Shown here in pieces: positions 11,443-21,005 of a stretch of DNA of 64,000 nucleotides. The DNA comes from Lepidodermella squamata. Taxonomy: Eukaryota; Gastrotricha. Each line of letters starts with the position of its first letter. Position 1 is the stretch's first letter. A model generated the notes under the pieces. The model was given only the letters and a program-made list of their open reading frames with translations. It made no database searches and was not told the DNA's origin. The position numbers and the translations under genes are program-made. Location: assembly GCA_047495785.1 (NCBI GenBank), contig JBLDXI010000020.1, positions 2,480,001 through 2,544,000 on the forward strand, in the 5' to 3' direction.

Positions 11443-14400
11443 TCAACCGCGCCTAGGTGGCGGCGGGGGTGGCGCTGATGACGTGGGCGGCATATTCCTT
11501 GGAGGCGCCCTGGGTGGGGGCGCAGGGGCCGAATCTGCAGTCGCCCATGGATCAGAAGGTGGAGCTGGAGGCGGCGCCCTTCGAGGCGCCGGAGGAGGAG
11601 GAGCCACTGCCGCATCGAAGCCATTCCCATTTTGTTCGAAAACATTCGCGTAGTGATGCGATTCAGCAGGGGCAGCGGGAGGAGGCCGAGGGACCGCCCG
11701 GGTAGGCACTTGAGGAGCTCCAAAGTTGTCATCAGGCCACGAAGTCGGCGCAGGCGCATTCGACTCCGGTAGTTGTGAGGTACCCCATGGATCATTTGAA
11801 GGGACAGCCGGAACTGGGGCAGGCGGTGGGGCTCTTCTAGGCGGAGGCATAGCTGCAGGACTTTCATCGGGCCAGCTGGTAACAGGCGCAGCTTGAGCCG
11901 CTAATGATTGCGGTATCGATGAAGGATCACCGACATAGAACCTAACAACAAAACAATCGTTTCATTATTGCCAATAACAAAATAAATTTCGAGGCAGAGT
12001 GCCTAATTTTAGGGCTGGAATCTCATTGGCAAATTTAGACCCATCAAAAACTCCAAAATACTAAATTTCTCCAAAATTATCCTCTAATTCGAAAATAAGG
12101 TGACAAATGAAAATTCATGTCATGACTCACGTGTTGGCTGCTGGAGTGCTAGGCGGTTCAAAATCATCCATCAAATTCTGCCTGGGAGCTGGAGGTGGCG
12201 GAGGCCTCGAGGGCGGCGGAACCCGGGCTGGTGGTACAGCCGGCGCCGAACTAAAATCGCCAATAAGGCTTGGCTCACTCTCACCAGCCATCTCCAACAA
12301 CTGATCGATCGACTTCGAAGATGTTACCTTCGACGGCAAGGCAGGTTTGTCATCACTTCCAGCGCTTTCAAACAACGAATCATCCAACGGAGCGTTAGTA
12401 TGCAACACGCCAACGCTAGTTAGCTTGACGAATTTCGTCGTTTTCGGTACACAAGGCCGGTCTTGAACCACATAAGGCGGTTTCACGTCCATAGCAGGCC
12501 GCGATATTGAGACTGGTAAAATGAACGAAGAAGACGGCGACATGCCAGGCTTTTTCGCTTGAGGCGGCGGCGGGCGGGGTGGCGGCGGTGTTTTCGCGGC
12601 ATTCCGCAAATTTTCCGCCGATTTCGACGGATGCAACGTATTCTCAGTAACAGACAGAAAATTGTCAATTGCTTGGTCGTAATTGACCTCCGAATTATCC
12701 GCAATCGAATTCGACGAATCAGTACCGCGAATGCCTTCATCGCTATACTGACTTTCAGTATCGTCAGGATAGGGCGATTCACTGCCAATCAAATTAGCAA
12801 CTTGAACAGGTTCCGCCAGTAATTTGTTAGCGAAAAAGTCCGGGTATTCTTCCGAGGTCGACGCAACGACCTTTGAAACAGCTTCAAACCAGTTCGAATT
12901 GATAAATTTCGGCTCGATTTTAAACATGGTATTAGTGCGCAATTTCAACGCATCGCCGGCTTCACGCGTGTCCGTAAAAGTAACGACCGCCTTTGAATTC
13001 ACGTATCTCATCACCGAAATTTGCCCACAGCTGTTAACAATCATTCGAATATCACTCGCATCAGCCGCTTCGGCTTGGTCAAGCGGTGTTATAACAACAC
13101 TAGCATCCAGCGGGCCGACTTCCTTCAAAAAATTCGCGACCGTTTGCTTCATTTTGCGTTCATCGATTTGAAACACGTCAATGTCAAAAAGTGCGTAGAC
13201 AGGCCGGTGGTCGGATGTTCGCAATTCAGCGCGGTTATACAGCAATAACCGGCCGCTATTCCACGATGCTTGTTCTTGATTAGCGAGAGATTCGTCGACA
13301 TAGAGCGGGCGACGGGTCCACAAAATGCGATCCGTCCACGCTGGGACGCGATTTTTTTCCGACGTATCGTAATCGTCTGAGAAAATATCGTACTTGTAAG
13401 TGGGCGCAAAGTCAATATTGCCCTCGTTGAAAGTTGACAAAACGCGCTGCCACGTCGGCAACTGATCGGCATCGCCGCCCTGTTCCTCGACGAATTTATT
13501 CAGCGCCTCGTGCGCTTTTAAACACTCGAGACGCAGTTGTTCGTAATTCGATAATTCGCGGTACTGTTTAGCTGCGACCAAATCGCGGACTGTTTGATTC
13601 GCTAGCTGACCGATTCGATAATTAAAATCGCCAAAAAGAAACACATAGTCATGACTCCAAACAGTCCGGCCCTAAAAAAGCAGTAAGAAAAAATTAACTA
13701 TAGACTAACAGAAAGAAAAGAAGAAATAACACTCGGCAACTAATTCAATATTTCAAGCCAAATATTGGTGAAAAAGCGTCAAAAAAACAACGATTCAACA
13801 GACTCTAAATTAACTGAGTGAGAAATTAATTCTAAAATGTGCTTACTCCACAACTTTCCTGATCATTCAAAATGTTGAATATTAAATATTAATAAAATAT
13901 TAAAACTAATTACTTGAGGGAATGATAGGCGATTTGCGATTTCAGCTAGATCAGAATTTCGATCTGAGACTTTATTTTGCCCGGCTGCTAAATGACCGCA
14001 AACAAAACAAATCGAAGAACCATGAAGTCGGAATCGAACTGATACGCCGCCTTTATTGCCAGTTGCACCGCCTAGGCCAGTTTTCACCGAGCTGACAGCA
14101 ACGTCCCTGATGATTTAATTATTAGCTGAATTCATCTAATAATTAGTAGCCTCATACCTGAGATAAGGTGCCAGCTGGGGGCGAATGAAAACAATGAGGC
14201 AAACCCCGACCAGTTGGATACTGGCTAAATAAATGTACTGCCGATCAGGAGAGCAAGAAATTGTCTTGAGAAGACGTTGAGCCCAATCTTCTTGATTCTT
14301 GGTACTACAAGGTGGAAAAAATGGAGTTATTGTTTTCGTTTCAATTTATGATTTTTTGCATTAATTACTCTGCTGAGACAATGTTTTGCGCATTCAAGTC

Positions 14401-16809
14401 AACAATCTCTTGAAATCCGATTGCATAAATATCAACGGGCTGTGAGTAGTCTTTGCCGGGGTCAATGAGTTCAGGCCGGTCGCGGCGTGTCGCTTCGACG
14501 AAATCGGTCAGCCAGTCATTGATTGAATCCTCCTTATAAGCGATCGATCGCGTCCGCTGCCCGCCATTCACGTTCCAACTGCCGACAAACACGCGCAGCG
14601 GGCGCGGATTCGAATATTGCGGATAACGCAATATTAGCTCGCGACACAGCCATATAGGCGCTTTATATTAAAAAGGAAAAAACACACGATACAAGTGAGT
14701 TTTCTAGGCGAATAATCGATAGAAATAAAATGCGAAGCTTACAATAAGGAGTATATTCTTGAATGTAGGCAAACGATCGATCACCCAGTTCCCCAGTAGG
14801 ACAACCACTCTTCAGAATCATATGAATGGCCGAATGCTTAGCCGAGTCAAGAATTCCGGATTGAACAGCTCGACTCGCAGAAGTTGCGACATCCGCGTAC
14901 TAAAAAATTACAAAATTACGAGTAACTCGAAAAAATCAAATTATTCATTTTCGAAAAAAACTGGGACAGAAGAAGTAAATTTTGGTAAAATTATTTGATA
15001 GAATTACCTTCCCTTTGCCGCCCAGCATCGCGCTTGTACCAGCGTAAATTCGGCTGCAATGGTCGCCGTTAGCAGCCCACATTTGTTTGAGAGCATCAAC
15101 AAAATGAGTCCGATTTGATCGACTAGAACGTTCATTGAGATGAAGAACACCGAGTTGCGTTTCTAAAACCTGCGCCGCTATCATCGATTGAACAGCATTC
15201 GTTCGATCCAAGCAATCGATGCAATTTGTTCGAATAACACCAGTTTGTTCACTGAGGAATTATAAAAATTGAGTGCTAATTCGAAAATCGATTTTTTTTC
15301 ACTCACGTTCTGACTAAACCATCCGCATAGTGAAAAATGCCGTATTTAGTGACGGCTGACTGAAGCCGGTCCCACAATTTAGGCAAGCACTTCTCCTGGG
15401 CTCGTTTCCATTCGGCGTGAAAATCAAAAGCGATGTGATCAGTATTTTGAAGTAGGGCCGAGCATTGATGATGTTCCTGGTACCAGGCATTCAGCGCTGA
15501 CTCATCGCCTTCGCAAATCAATTTCAGCTGTTTCCGACTAGCAGCTGCGAGCAGGTTAACTACAGTTAACTCTTTGTATTGTTTAAATAGCCGATAGAAA
15601 TGACGCTCAAAGGCTGGCGCACAGGCTTCGAAACCGCGAGAAAGACGAACGTAATGTTTACCAAGCTAAAGATATGAATAGAATAGATTAGATTAAATTA
15701 AGAAAAACAGCGAAAAATTAGCAATTGATGGAAATAGATGATTTATCTGAATTTCCAGCACCAAGCTTTCCAAGCTCCGATTCTAAATAATACTCACGTC
15801 ATGACGCGACATCAGGTTACTCAAAATCTTCATGTGTAAAGGGATAAATTTCATCAAACTATTCTCTCAACAGCGAGTTATTAAAATCATATTCTGGAAA
15901 GGGTAAAATGCCTAATATTTCACTCACATTGTGACCAACTTGTTCCCATAGCAAAGGAACCGAGCCTCGAATCTGAACAAATGACGACAGTTCCGACTCA
16001 TCTTTGACAATCAGTTGTTCAGTTTCGACGAAATTCGCCACATGGCCAACATCATTACACCCACGGCAGCTGAATCGCGTCCCAGCTCGTTCGCAAGATA
16101 GCCTCGAAATAATCAACACTCGAACAGCGTTGCTGTCAACGTAGACTGTTCGCATTTCAACCCCGCCGCAAATTACACGAACAAGCCAGTCGGATGTGGA
16201 CGAAATTCCGGATGATATGAAGGGAAGCCAGAAGTTTCTGTTCCAGAAAAACGCGCGGCTCATCGGGTCTAAAAACGGTGATGAATAAGTCGTTTGAGAA
16301 ACAGTTTGCCGTTGAATCGACCGAGTGATGTCGTAATTCGATACAGTCGATGGGCAGAAATAGAAAAAGCCAGAGCTGAGAAATTTTCGCACCTCCGACA
16401 AATAATCTGGGTCGTTTTGTTGCTTCGATTTTGTCGATATCATATTAACGGCACTGATTTTGAAAATTTCGGCCAGTGAAAACTTTCCGACATGCGAAAA
16501 TCCCGTGACCATAACCAGCCAATCTTGACCCTCAGCGAGCGAAAAAACTCCGAGGCAAGCGTAGGCATCACTCAATTTTTCGATGGTGTAGCCGCTTGTG
16601 AATCGAAGAGCATCAGTTTCTTCCTTAGCTGGAAAATATATTTCAATAATTTTGGTTAAATAGGAAGTCAAATTCGACTTACTAAGCTCTGTAATGGTTG
16701 AATTAGCGAATAAAAGAGCTTCTATGCTGTCCTTCCGCTCCACAATGAGCGAATACGGAAAGCCTGGTCCTTCCACGCTGCTGACCACAAAATTTCGTGA
16801 AAGCGACAT
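11443..16809 (-). CDS. SYNJ1: synaptojanin, dual Sac1 / inositol 5-phosphatase
   Basis: Synaptojanin dephosphorylates PI(4,5)P2 to uncoat endocytic vesicles, notably at synapses. The resolved 5' exons are 16809-16683, 16628-15928, 15665-15307, 15251-15008, 14899-14743 and 14660-14369, all phase-consistent; several more follow to 11443 (roughly 1,400 residues). The Sac1 domain has [23 protein letters not shown] and the CX5R catalytic motif in [12 protein letters not shown]. The 5-phosphatase domain has [55 protein letters not shown] and [12 protein letters not shown]. An RRM-like segment follows (around VVITPLDQ and [12 protein letters not shown]). The C-terminus is proline-rich with two DPW motifs, known ligands of the AP-2 appendage. 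The symbol marks the family; one invertebrate gene corresponds to vertebrate SYNJ1/2. Confidence 0.93.
16629..16682 (-). other. 54-base stop-free intron 1 of synaptojanin
   Basis: The GTAAGT donor and TTTTCCAG acceptor enclose exactly 54 bases. This is a multiple of three with no in-frame stop, so retention would add 18 residues. Removal gives a better fit to the Sac1 family. It illustrates the short introns of this genome. Confidence 0.7.
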
Positions 16810-16956
16810 CTAAGTTAATGTGAACTAAAAAAAAGAATAAACGGTACATTGCAGACAACGAAAAAAAATCAGTTTTGATAAGACTTGGAAAACCATCAAC
16901 GGGTCATTTCAATGAGAGCAAGGCAGCAGAAGTCTTTGAGCAAACACAATTGAGCT

Positions 16957-16962
16957 TTTATT
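16957..16962 (-). terminator. poly(A) signal overlapping the stop of photolyase copy 1
   Basis: The minus strand reads GAATAAAAG across the stop, so the TAA stop codon is part of an AATAAA. This could give a very short 3' UTR before the synaptojanin gene. Confidence 0.45.
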
Positions 16963-18610
16963 CCTTCGCAAAGGCGACTTTGAAAGCTTCGATCGCGCGT
17001 TTTCTAGCCATATCGTGGTCGACGATTGGTTTAGGATAGCCAAGTTTTGCGAAAACACCAGAGGCCAGCGCGTGAAAAGGATCGTGAACTGTATTATTCT
17101 TCAACGAGGCTAATTCAGGTACCCATTTTTTGATATAATCGCCAGCTGGGTCGTTCTTCTCACTCTGAAGTTTCGGATTGAAAACCCGGAAATATGGCTG
17201 GGCATCGGTTCCAGTCGAAGCCGACCACTGCCAACCGCCGTTATTCGACGCAAAATCACCATCGATCAGATGTTTCATGAAATAAGCCTCACCAAGCCGC
17301 CAGTCAATCAACAGATCTTTCGTCAGAAACATAGCAGTGACCATTCTCACTCGGTTGTGCATCCACCCGGTCGCGTTCAACTGCCGCATACCCGCATCGA
17401 CGATCGGATAACCGGTTTTTCCTTCACACCACCGCTGGAAATTTTCGGGGTCGTTGCGCCATTTCACGTAATCAGACGAGATCTTGAACGGTTTGCCGCG
17501 AACAACTCGCGGGAAAAAGAACATCACATGACGGTAGAAATCACGCCAGCATAGTTCGGATATCCACGTGACAATGCCCTCATTTCCAGTGGTGATTTTG
17601 CTAATTTTAGGCGGGTCGTCCGATTTCGGGTCGGACTTGATGCCAGCAACGATGCACTCACGTACTGAAACAGCACCGATTGACAAATAAGGCGAAATGC
17701 GGCTCGTGCCAGGCTGCGCCGGAAAGTCACGTGACTTTTTGTAGCCAGCTGACTTTTCGAGGATAAATTTGACTAGAATCTCCTTTATTTCAGCATTTGA
17801 TGCCGGCCATTCTTTACGAATTGTTTTCGCGTAGTCAGGGTCTTTCATCTCAAAACCTTCGACAGATTTAGGCACTTCTTCTTTTTCAACAGATGGGAAC
17901 GGCTTGCACACGTTTTTACCGGGCGGTGGCGATATTTTCAAGCATTCTGGGTTTGCTTCGATGTATTTGTACCAGGACGAACGGAAGGGCGTGAAAACAG
18001 TGTAAGGCTTTTGTTCTTTAGTCAAGATGCTACCGGGCTGGGCAATGCATTGATCGTGAGTAGGATGGACTGAGATTCCTTTCTTTGACAAATAATCGTT
18101 GACGTACTTGTCTCGAGCAACTTCATCCACTTCGTATTCGCGATTGAAAAATATGGCAGACGCACCGATTTCTCGACATAGCTTGAGCAAGATTTGAGGG
18201 GTGAGTTTGCTATCAGTTGAGTCTTCTTCATCTCCAGAGGGTAGCTTATCAGCTGGTTCGCCGTTATAAACTCGAGGCAAAAACGAACCATGGCGAATGT
18301 ATAGAGGAATCGCGTAGTTGTTCCATAGCTCTTTCTTCAACTCGGCCAGAGTTCGTAGAATCAAGTCAACCTTACAAGGGGCTAGATCATGGGCTCGATA
18401 CTCTTTTTCGGCGATGACGTAAACAGCAGCAACGCCTTTGCCGTTAGAATGAAGAAACGCGTTATGAAGAGCTGGATTGTCATTCACTCGTAGATCTGTT
18501 CGAAACCACATCAAAGCTGGCCCGCCGGCACTATCTGAAGCATCAGATGCCTCTTTCTTCAAGCGCTTCTTCTCGTGACCACCATCTTCGTCGCCAGATT
18601 TGCCAGGCAT
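16958..18610 (-). CDS. class I-type CPD photolyase, intronless, copy 1
   Basis: A flavoprotein expected to split UV-induced cyclobutane pyrimidine dimers with blue light. One exon encodes 550 residues from the Met at 18610. The N-terminal 30 residues are a Lys-rich, NLS-like leader (HEKKRLKKE), followed by the antenna domain starting PALMWFRTDLRVNDNPALHN. The FAD domain has WISELCWRDFYRH, EGKTGYPIVDAGMRQL, TGWMHNRVRMVTAMF, LLIDWRLGEAYFMKHLIDGD and NNGGWQWSASTGTDAQPYF. These match the E. coli-type enzyme. The residues equivalent to E274, W277, N341, M345 and W384 (substrate) and W306, W359, W382 (electron transfer) are all present. Animals normally have class II CPD photolyases, so this type is unexpected. 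The stop codon overlaps an AATAAA, and synaptojanin starts about 150 bases downstream. Confidence 0.9.
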   Translation of the reverse strand: MPGKSGDEDGGHEKKRLKKEASDASDSAGGPALMWFRTDLRVNDNPALHNAFLHSNGKGVAAVYVIAEKEYRAHDLAPCKVDLILRTLAELKKELWNNYAIPLYIRHGSFLPRVYNGEPADKLPSGDEEDSTDSKLTPQILLKLCREIGASAIFFNREYEVDEVARDKYVNDYLSKKGISVHPTHDQCIAQPGSILTKEQKPYTVFTPFRSSWYKYIEANPECLKISPPPGKNVCKPFPSVEKEEVPKSVEGFEMKDPDYAKTIRKEWPASNAEIKEILVKFILEKSAGYKKSRDFPAQPGTSRISPYLSIGAVSVRECIVAGIKSDPKSDDPPKISKITTGNEGIVTWISELCWRDFYRHVMFFFPRVVRGKPFKISSDYVKWRNDPENFQRWCEGKTGYPIVDAGMRQLNATGWMHNRVRMVTAMFLTKDLLIDWRLGEAYFMKHLIDGDFASNNGGWQWSASTGTDAQPYFRVFNPKLQSEKNDPAGDYIKKWVPELASLKNNTVHDPFHALASGVFAKLGYPKPIVDHDMARKRAIEAFKVAFAKE

Positions 18611-18729
18611 AAAATTCAACAGTTTGTTCAAAAAATCTACGGCCAAAAACAAGTATAGATTCGTTGCATCTCAATATCATACGCACTTTCTGCATATTCT
18701 CAAAACAACCAAAAATAACTAAATAAAAA

Positions 18730-20307
18730 TTACCACCGTTTTCCCGACTTTGGTCTAAAAGCATCTTGGGCTCTATTTCTAGCAACTTCGTGCTCAACCA
18801 TAGGAGCCGGGTAGTTTAATCGAGCAAACTGAGCCGGTGAAAGTGTCTTGTGTGGGTCATGAACGTGTTCATCGCTTAGTGAAGCTAATTCAGGTACCCA
18901 TCGCTTGATGTACTGCCCATTTCCGTCGTACTTCTCGCCTTGAAGCTTAGGGTTGAAAACTCGATTCGGTCGAGGGTCAGTTCCACTGGAAGCAACATAT
19001 TGCCAACTGCCGTTATTCGAAGCAAAGTCCCCGTCGATTAGATGCTTCATGAAAAAGGCTTCGCCCCAACGCCAATCAATTAGCAGATCTTTAGTGAGAA
19101 AACTAGCCACAACTTGCCGAGTCCTATTATGCATCCAACCAGTTGCAAGCAGCTGTCGCATGCCAGCGTCAACGAATGGGTAGCCCGTTTTACCTTCACA
19201 CCATCGTTGAAATTGCTCAGGATCATTGCGCCACTCGACATAATTTGCAGAAGGTTTCAGAGGTTTCCCCTTACACACATGGGGAAAATTATGCATTACA
19301 TGCCGAAAGAATTCTCGCCAGCATAATTCAGATATCCAGTGAACAAGGGCCGGGCTGCCATCAGTAATCAAATTGATGTTTGGAGGACTGACAGCACCGG
19401 TGCAAATGACTGCTCGGATGCATTGACGGACAGATATACAGCCGATAGATAGATAAGGTGACAAGCGACTAGTGTTCTTAGCAGGAAAATCGCGAGAAAC
19501 ATTGTAGTGAGACAATCTTGTTGTGACGAAGTCGTTTAAGAATGATCTTGCCGCATTCGCACCTGGCGGCCAGTATTTTTGCACAGTAGCGAGAAACTCG
19601 GAATCGGGAGGCTCAAAACCATCGAGCTTATCAGGTACTTCGTCGGGTGACGGAGGAATTGTGTCAGGATTTCTGCTCGGAACGGGGGAGACGTTGAGAC
19701 ATTGCGGATTATCTTGAATGTATTTGTACCATACGGTTCGGAAAGGGGTGAATACCGTTAGAGGCTTTTGATCTTTCGATTTTATTGTACCAGGAGGGGC
19801 AACACATTGATCATGGAAAGGATGAACAGAGATTCCATGTTTCGTCAAACACTCCGAAACGTATTTATCACGCACAGCTTCGTCATACTCGTATTCGCAG
19901 TTGTAAAAGAGCGATGTAGCACCAGTTTCGCGGCACAGTTGCAAGAGAATTTGAGGAGTGAGCCTGCTGGCACTGGAATGTATCGCTTCGTTGCCATCGG
20001 GTAGCTTATCAGCTGTTATTTTGTTGAAAACTCGCGGCAGAAAAGAGCCACTCCGAATGAAGAGTGGAATTGAATGATTCTCCCATAGCTCTTTCTTCAG
20101 CTCCTTGACGGATCGCAGAATAAGGTCGACCTTTGCAGGTGAAAGATCATGCGCGGCCCATTCTTTCTCTGCAATGACGAATACAGCAACAACGCCTCGG
20201 TCAGCTGCGTGAACGAAGGAGTTGTGTAAAGCAGGATTATCGGCCACACGCAGATCACTACGGAACCACATCAACGAAGGACCTTTCATCAGCTTTTTAG
20301 CCGCCAT
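18730..20307 (-). CDS. class I-type photolyase paralogue, intronless, copy 2 (altered substrate pocket)
   Basis: One exon encodes 525 residues and is clearly paralogous to copy 1 along its whole length (PSLMWFRSDLRVADNPALHN; WISELCWREFFRH; EGKTGYPFVDAGMRQL; LLIDWRWGEAFFMKHLIDGD). The electron-transfer tryptophans equivalent to E. coli W306, W359 and W382 are kept, as are E274 and W277. Two lesion-contacting residues differ: M345 becomes Gln (WMHNRTRQVVASF) and W384 becomes Tyr (NNGSWQYVASSGTD). The following PYF becomes PNR, as in many CRY-DASH and actinobacterial relatives. The protein may therefore repair a different lesion context or act as a cryptochrome-like sensor; this is inference. 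It lacks the Lys-rich leader of copy 1. Its stop is 119 bases upstream of the copy 1 start. Confidence 0.87.
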   Translation of the reverse strand: MAAKKLMKGPSLMWFRSDLRVADNPALHNSFVHAADRGVVAVFVIAEKEWAAHDLSPAKVDLILRSVKELKKELWENHSIPLFIRSGSFLPRVFNKITADKLPDGNEAIHSSASRLTPQILLQLCRETGATSLFYNCEYEYDEAVRDKYVSECLTKHGISVHPFHDQCVAPPGTIKSKDQKPLTVFTPFRTVWYKYIQDNPQCLNVSPVPSRNPDTIPPSPDEVPDKLDGFEPPDSEFLATVQKYWPPGANAARSFLNDFVTTRLSHYNVSRDFPAKNTSRLSPYLSIGCISVRQCIRAVICTGAVSPPNINLITDGSPALVHWISELCWREFFRHVMHNFPHVCKGKPLKPSANYVEWRNDPEQFQRWCEGKTGYPFVDAGMRQLLATGWMHNRTRQVVASFLTKDLLIDWRWGEAFFMKHLIDGDFASNNGSWQYVASSGTDPRPNRVFNPKLQGEKYDGNGQYIKRWVPELASLSDEHVHDPHKTLSPAQFARLNYPAPMVEHEVARNRAQDAFRPKSGKRW

Positions 20308-20402
20308 AACAAGGCAATCTTTCGAAATACAAATTATTCAGTGAAAGAATAATGGTCGAATGAAGCTCGAATCGTTCAACGCTGACGTCCCAGCAAGCGT
20401 AC

Positions 20403-20408
20403 CACGTG
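20403..20408. promoter_or_regulatory. E-box CACGTG upstream of photolyase copy 2
   Basis: A perfect CACGTG lies about 95 bases upstream of the copy 2 start codon. E-boxes bind bHLH factors such as CLOCK/BMAL and help drive light or clock control of some animal photolyase genes. A six-base palindrome occurs by chance every few kilobases, so function is only suggested. Confidence 0.25.
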
Positions 20409-20747
20409 TCAAAAGTCTTCGATATCAAGGCCAAAGCGCAAGTCAAACCAGGCCAAAGACACAACAAAACCAGGCCAGACAAAGCCAAGATTTGGCAAGC
20501 GAATCGACCGCGATAAATCGTAGTTCGATTTTTTGCTATAATTAGCGGCAAATAACAAGTGTGAAGGTCATTGCGCCCTGTAATATTTTATTTCGAATTA
20601 TCTCCTATTTTATTCAGTTAATACACATTTTAAAAATATTACGTAATTTACATGAAAAGGAGGGAAATTTAAATCTTAGATCATCAGCTACCTCGATTTT
20701 GGCCTCGTTCTACTTTCCGTTTAAGCCACTTTAGTTTGACTGGAAGA

Positions 20748-21005
20748 CTAAAGACCCAGCGGCCGCCGATGCTTTTTCCTTGGGGTGCACAGGACGATGT
20801 TTATCGAGACCATTCCGAGTGGAGAGCAATAAAGGTTGAAGTCATAGAACTTGACAAAAGGGAAAGTATCGGGGCAGTAGCTGCTCTTGGGCGATGAATT
20901 CTCACCGTTTTCGATTTCGTTGGTAAAACCACCCTCTGAGGGGATCTTTCTTATAGCGTAGTTAATATGCGGGCTCTTGGAGTGCTCCCTCTCAGGGGGT
21001 TCCAT
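20748..21005 (-). CDS. hypothetical short reading frame, possible decayed element or exon
   Basis: An ATG-started frame of 85 codons on the minus strand, in a locally GC-richer island. The product is polar at its start (MEPPEREHSKSPHINY) with no motif I recognise. No convincing splice partner was found. It may be an exon of an unknown gene, a transposon remnant or chance. Confidence 0.2.
   Translation of the reverse strand: MEPPEREHSKSPHINYAIRKIPSEGGFTNEIENGENSSPKSSYCPDTFPFVKFYDFNLYCSPLGMVSINIVLCTPRKKHRRPLGL

Noticed and set aside
12559-13248. open frames on the plus strand opposite synaptojanin
   Set aside because: They are shadows of the 5-phosphatase and proline-rich exons, with Arg-rich or low-complexity products and no motifs.
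15798-15828. candidate 30-base micro-exon in synaptojanin (ATTTTGAG... followed by GTGAGT)
   Set aside because: Joining WEQVGHN directly to [12 protein letters not shown] already matches the family length exactly, and the acceptor has no pyrimidine tract.
18543-18797. 84-codon minus frame bridging the two photolyase genes, suggesting a fused protein
   Set aside because: It runs out of frame with both genes. A GTAATT donor overlapping the copy 2 stop would need a 44-base intron and then meets stops in the photolyase frame.
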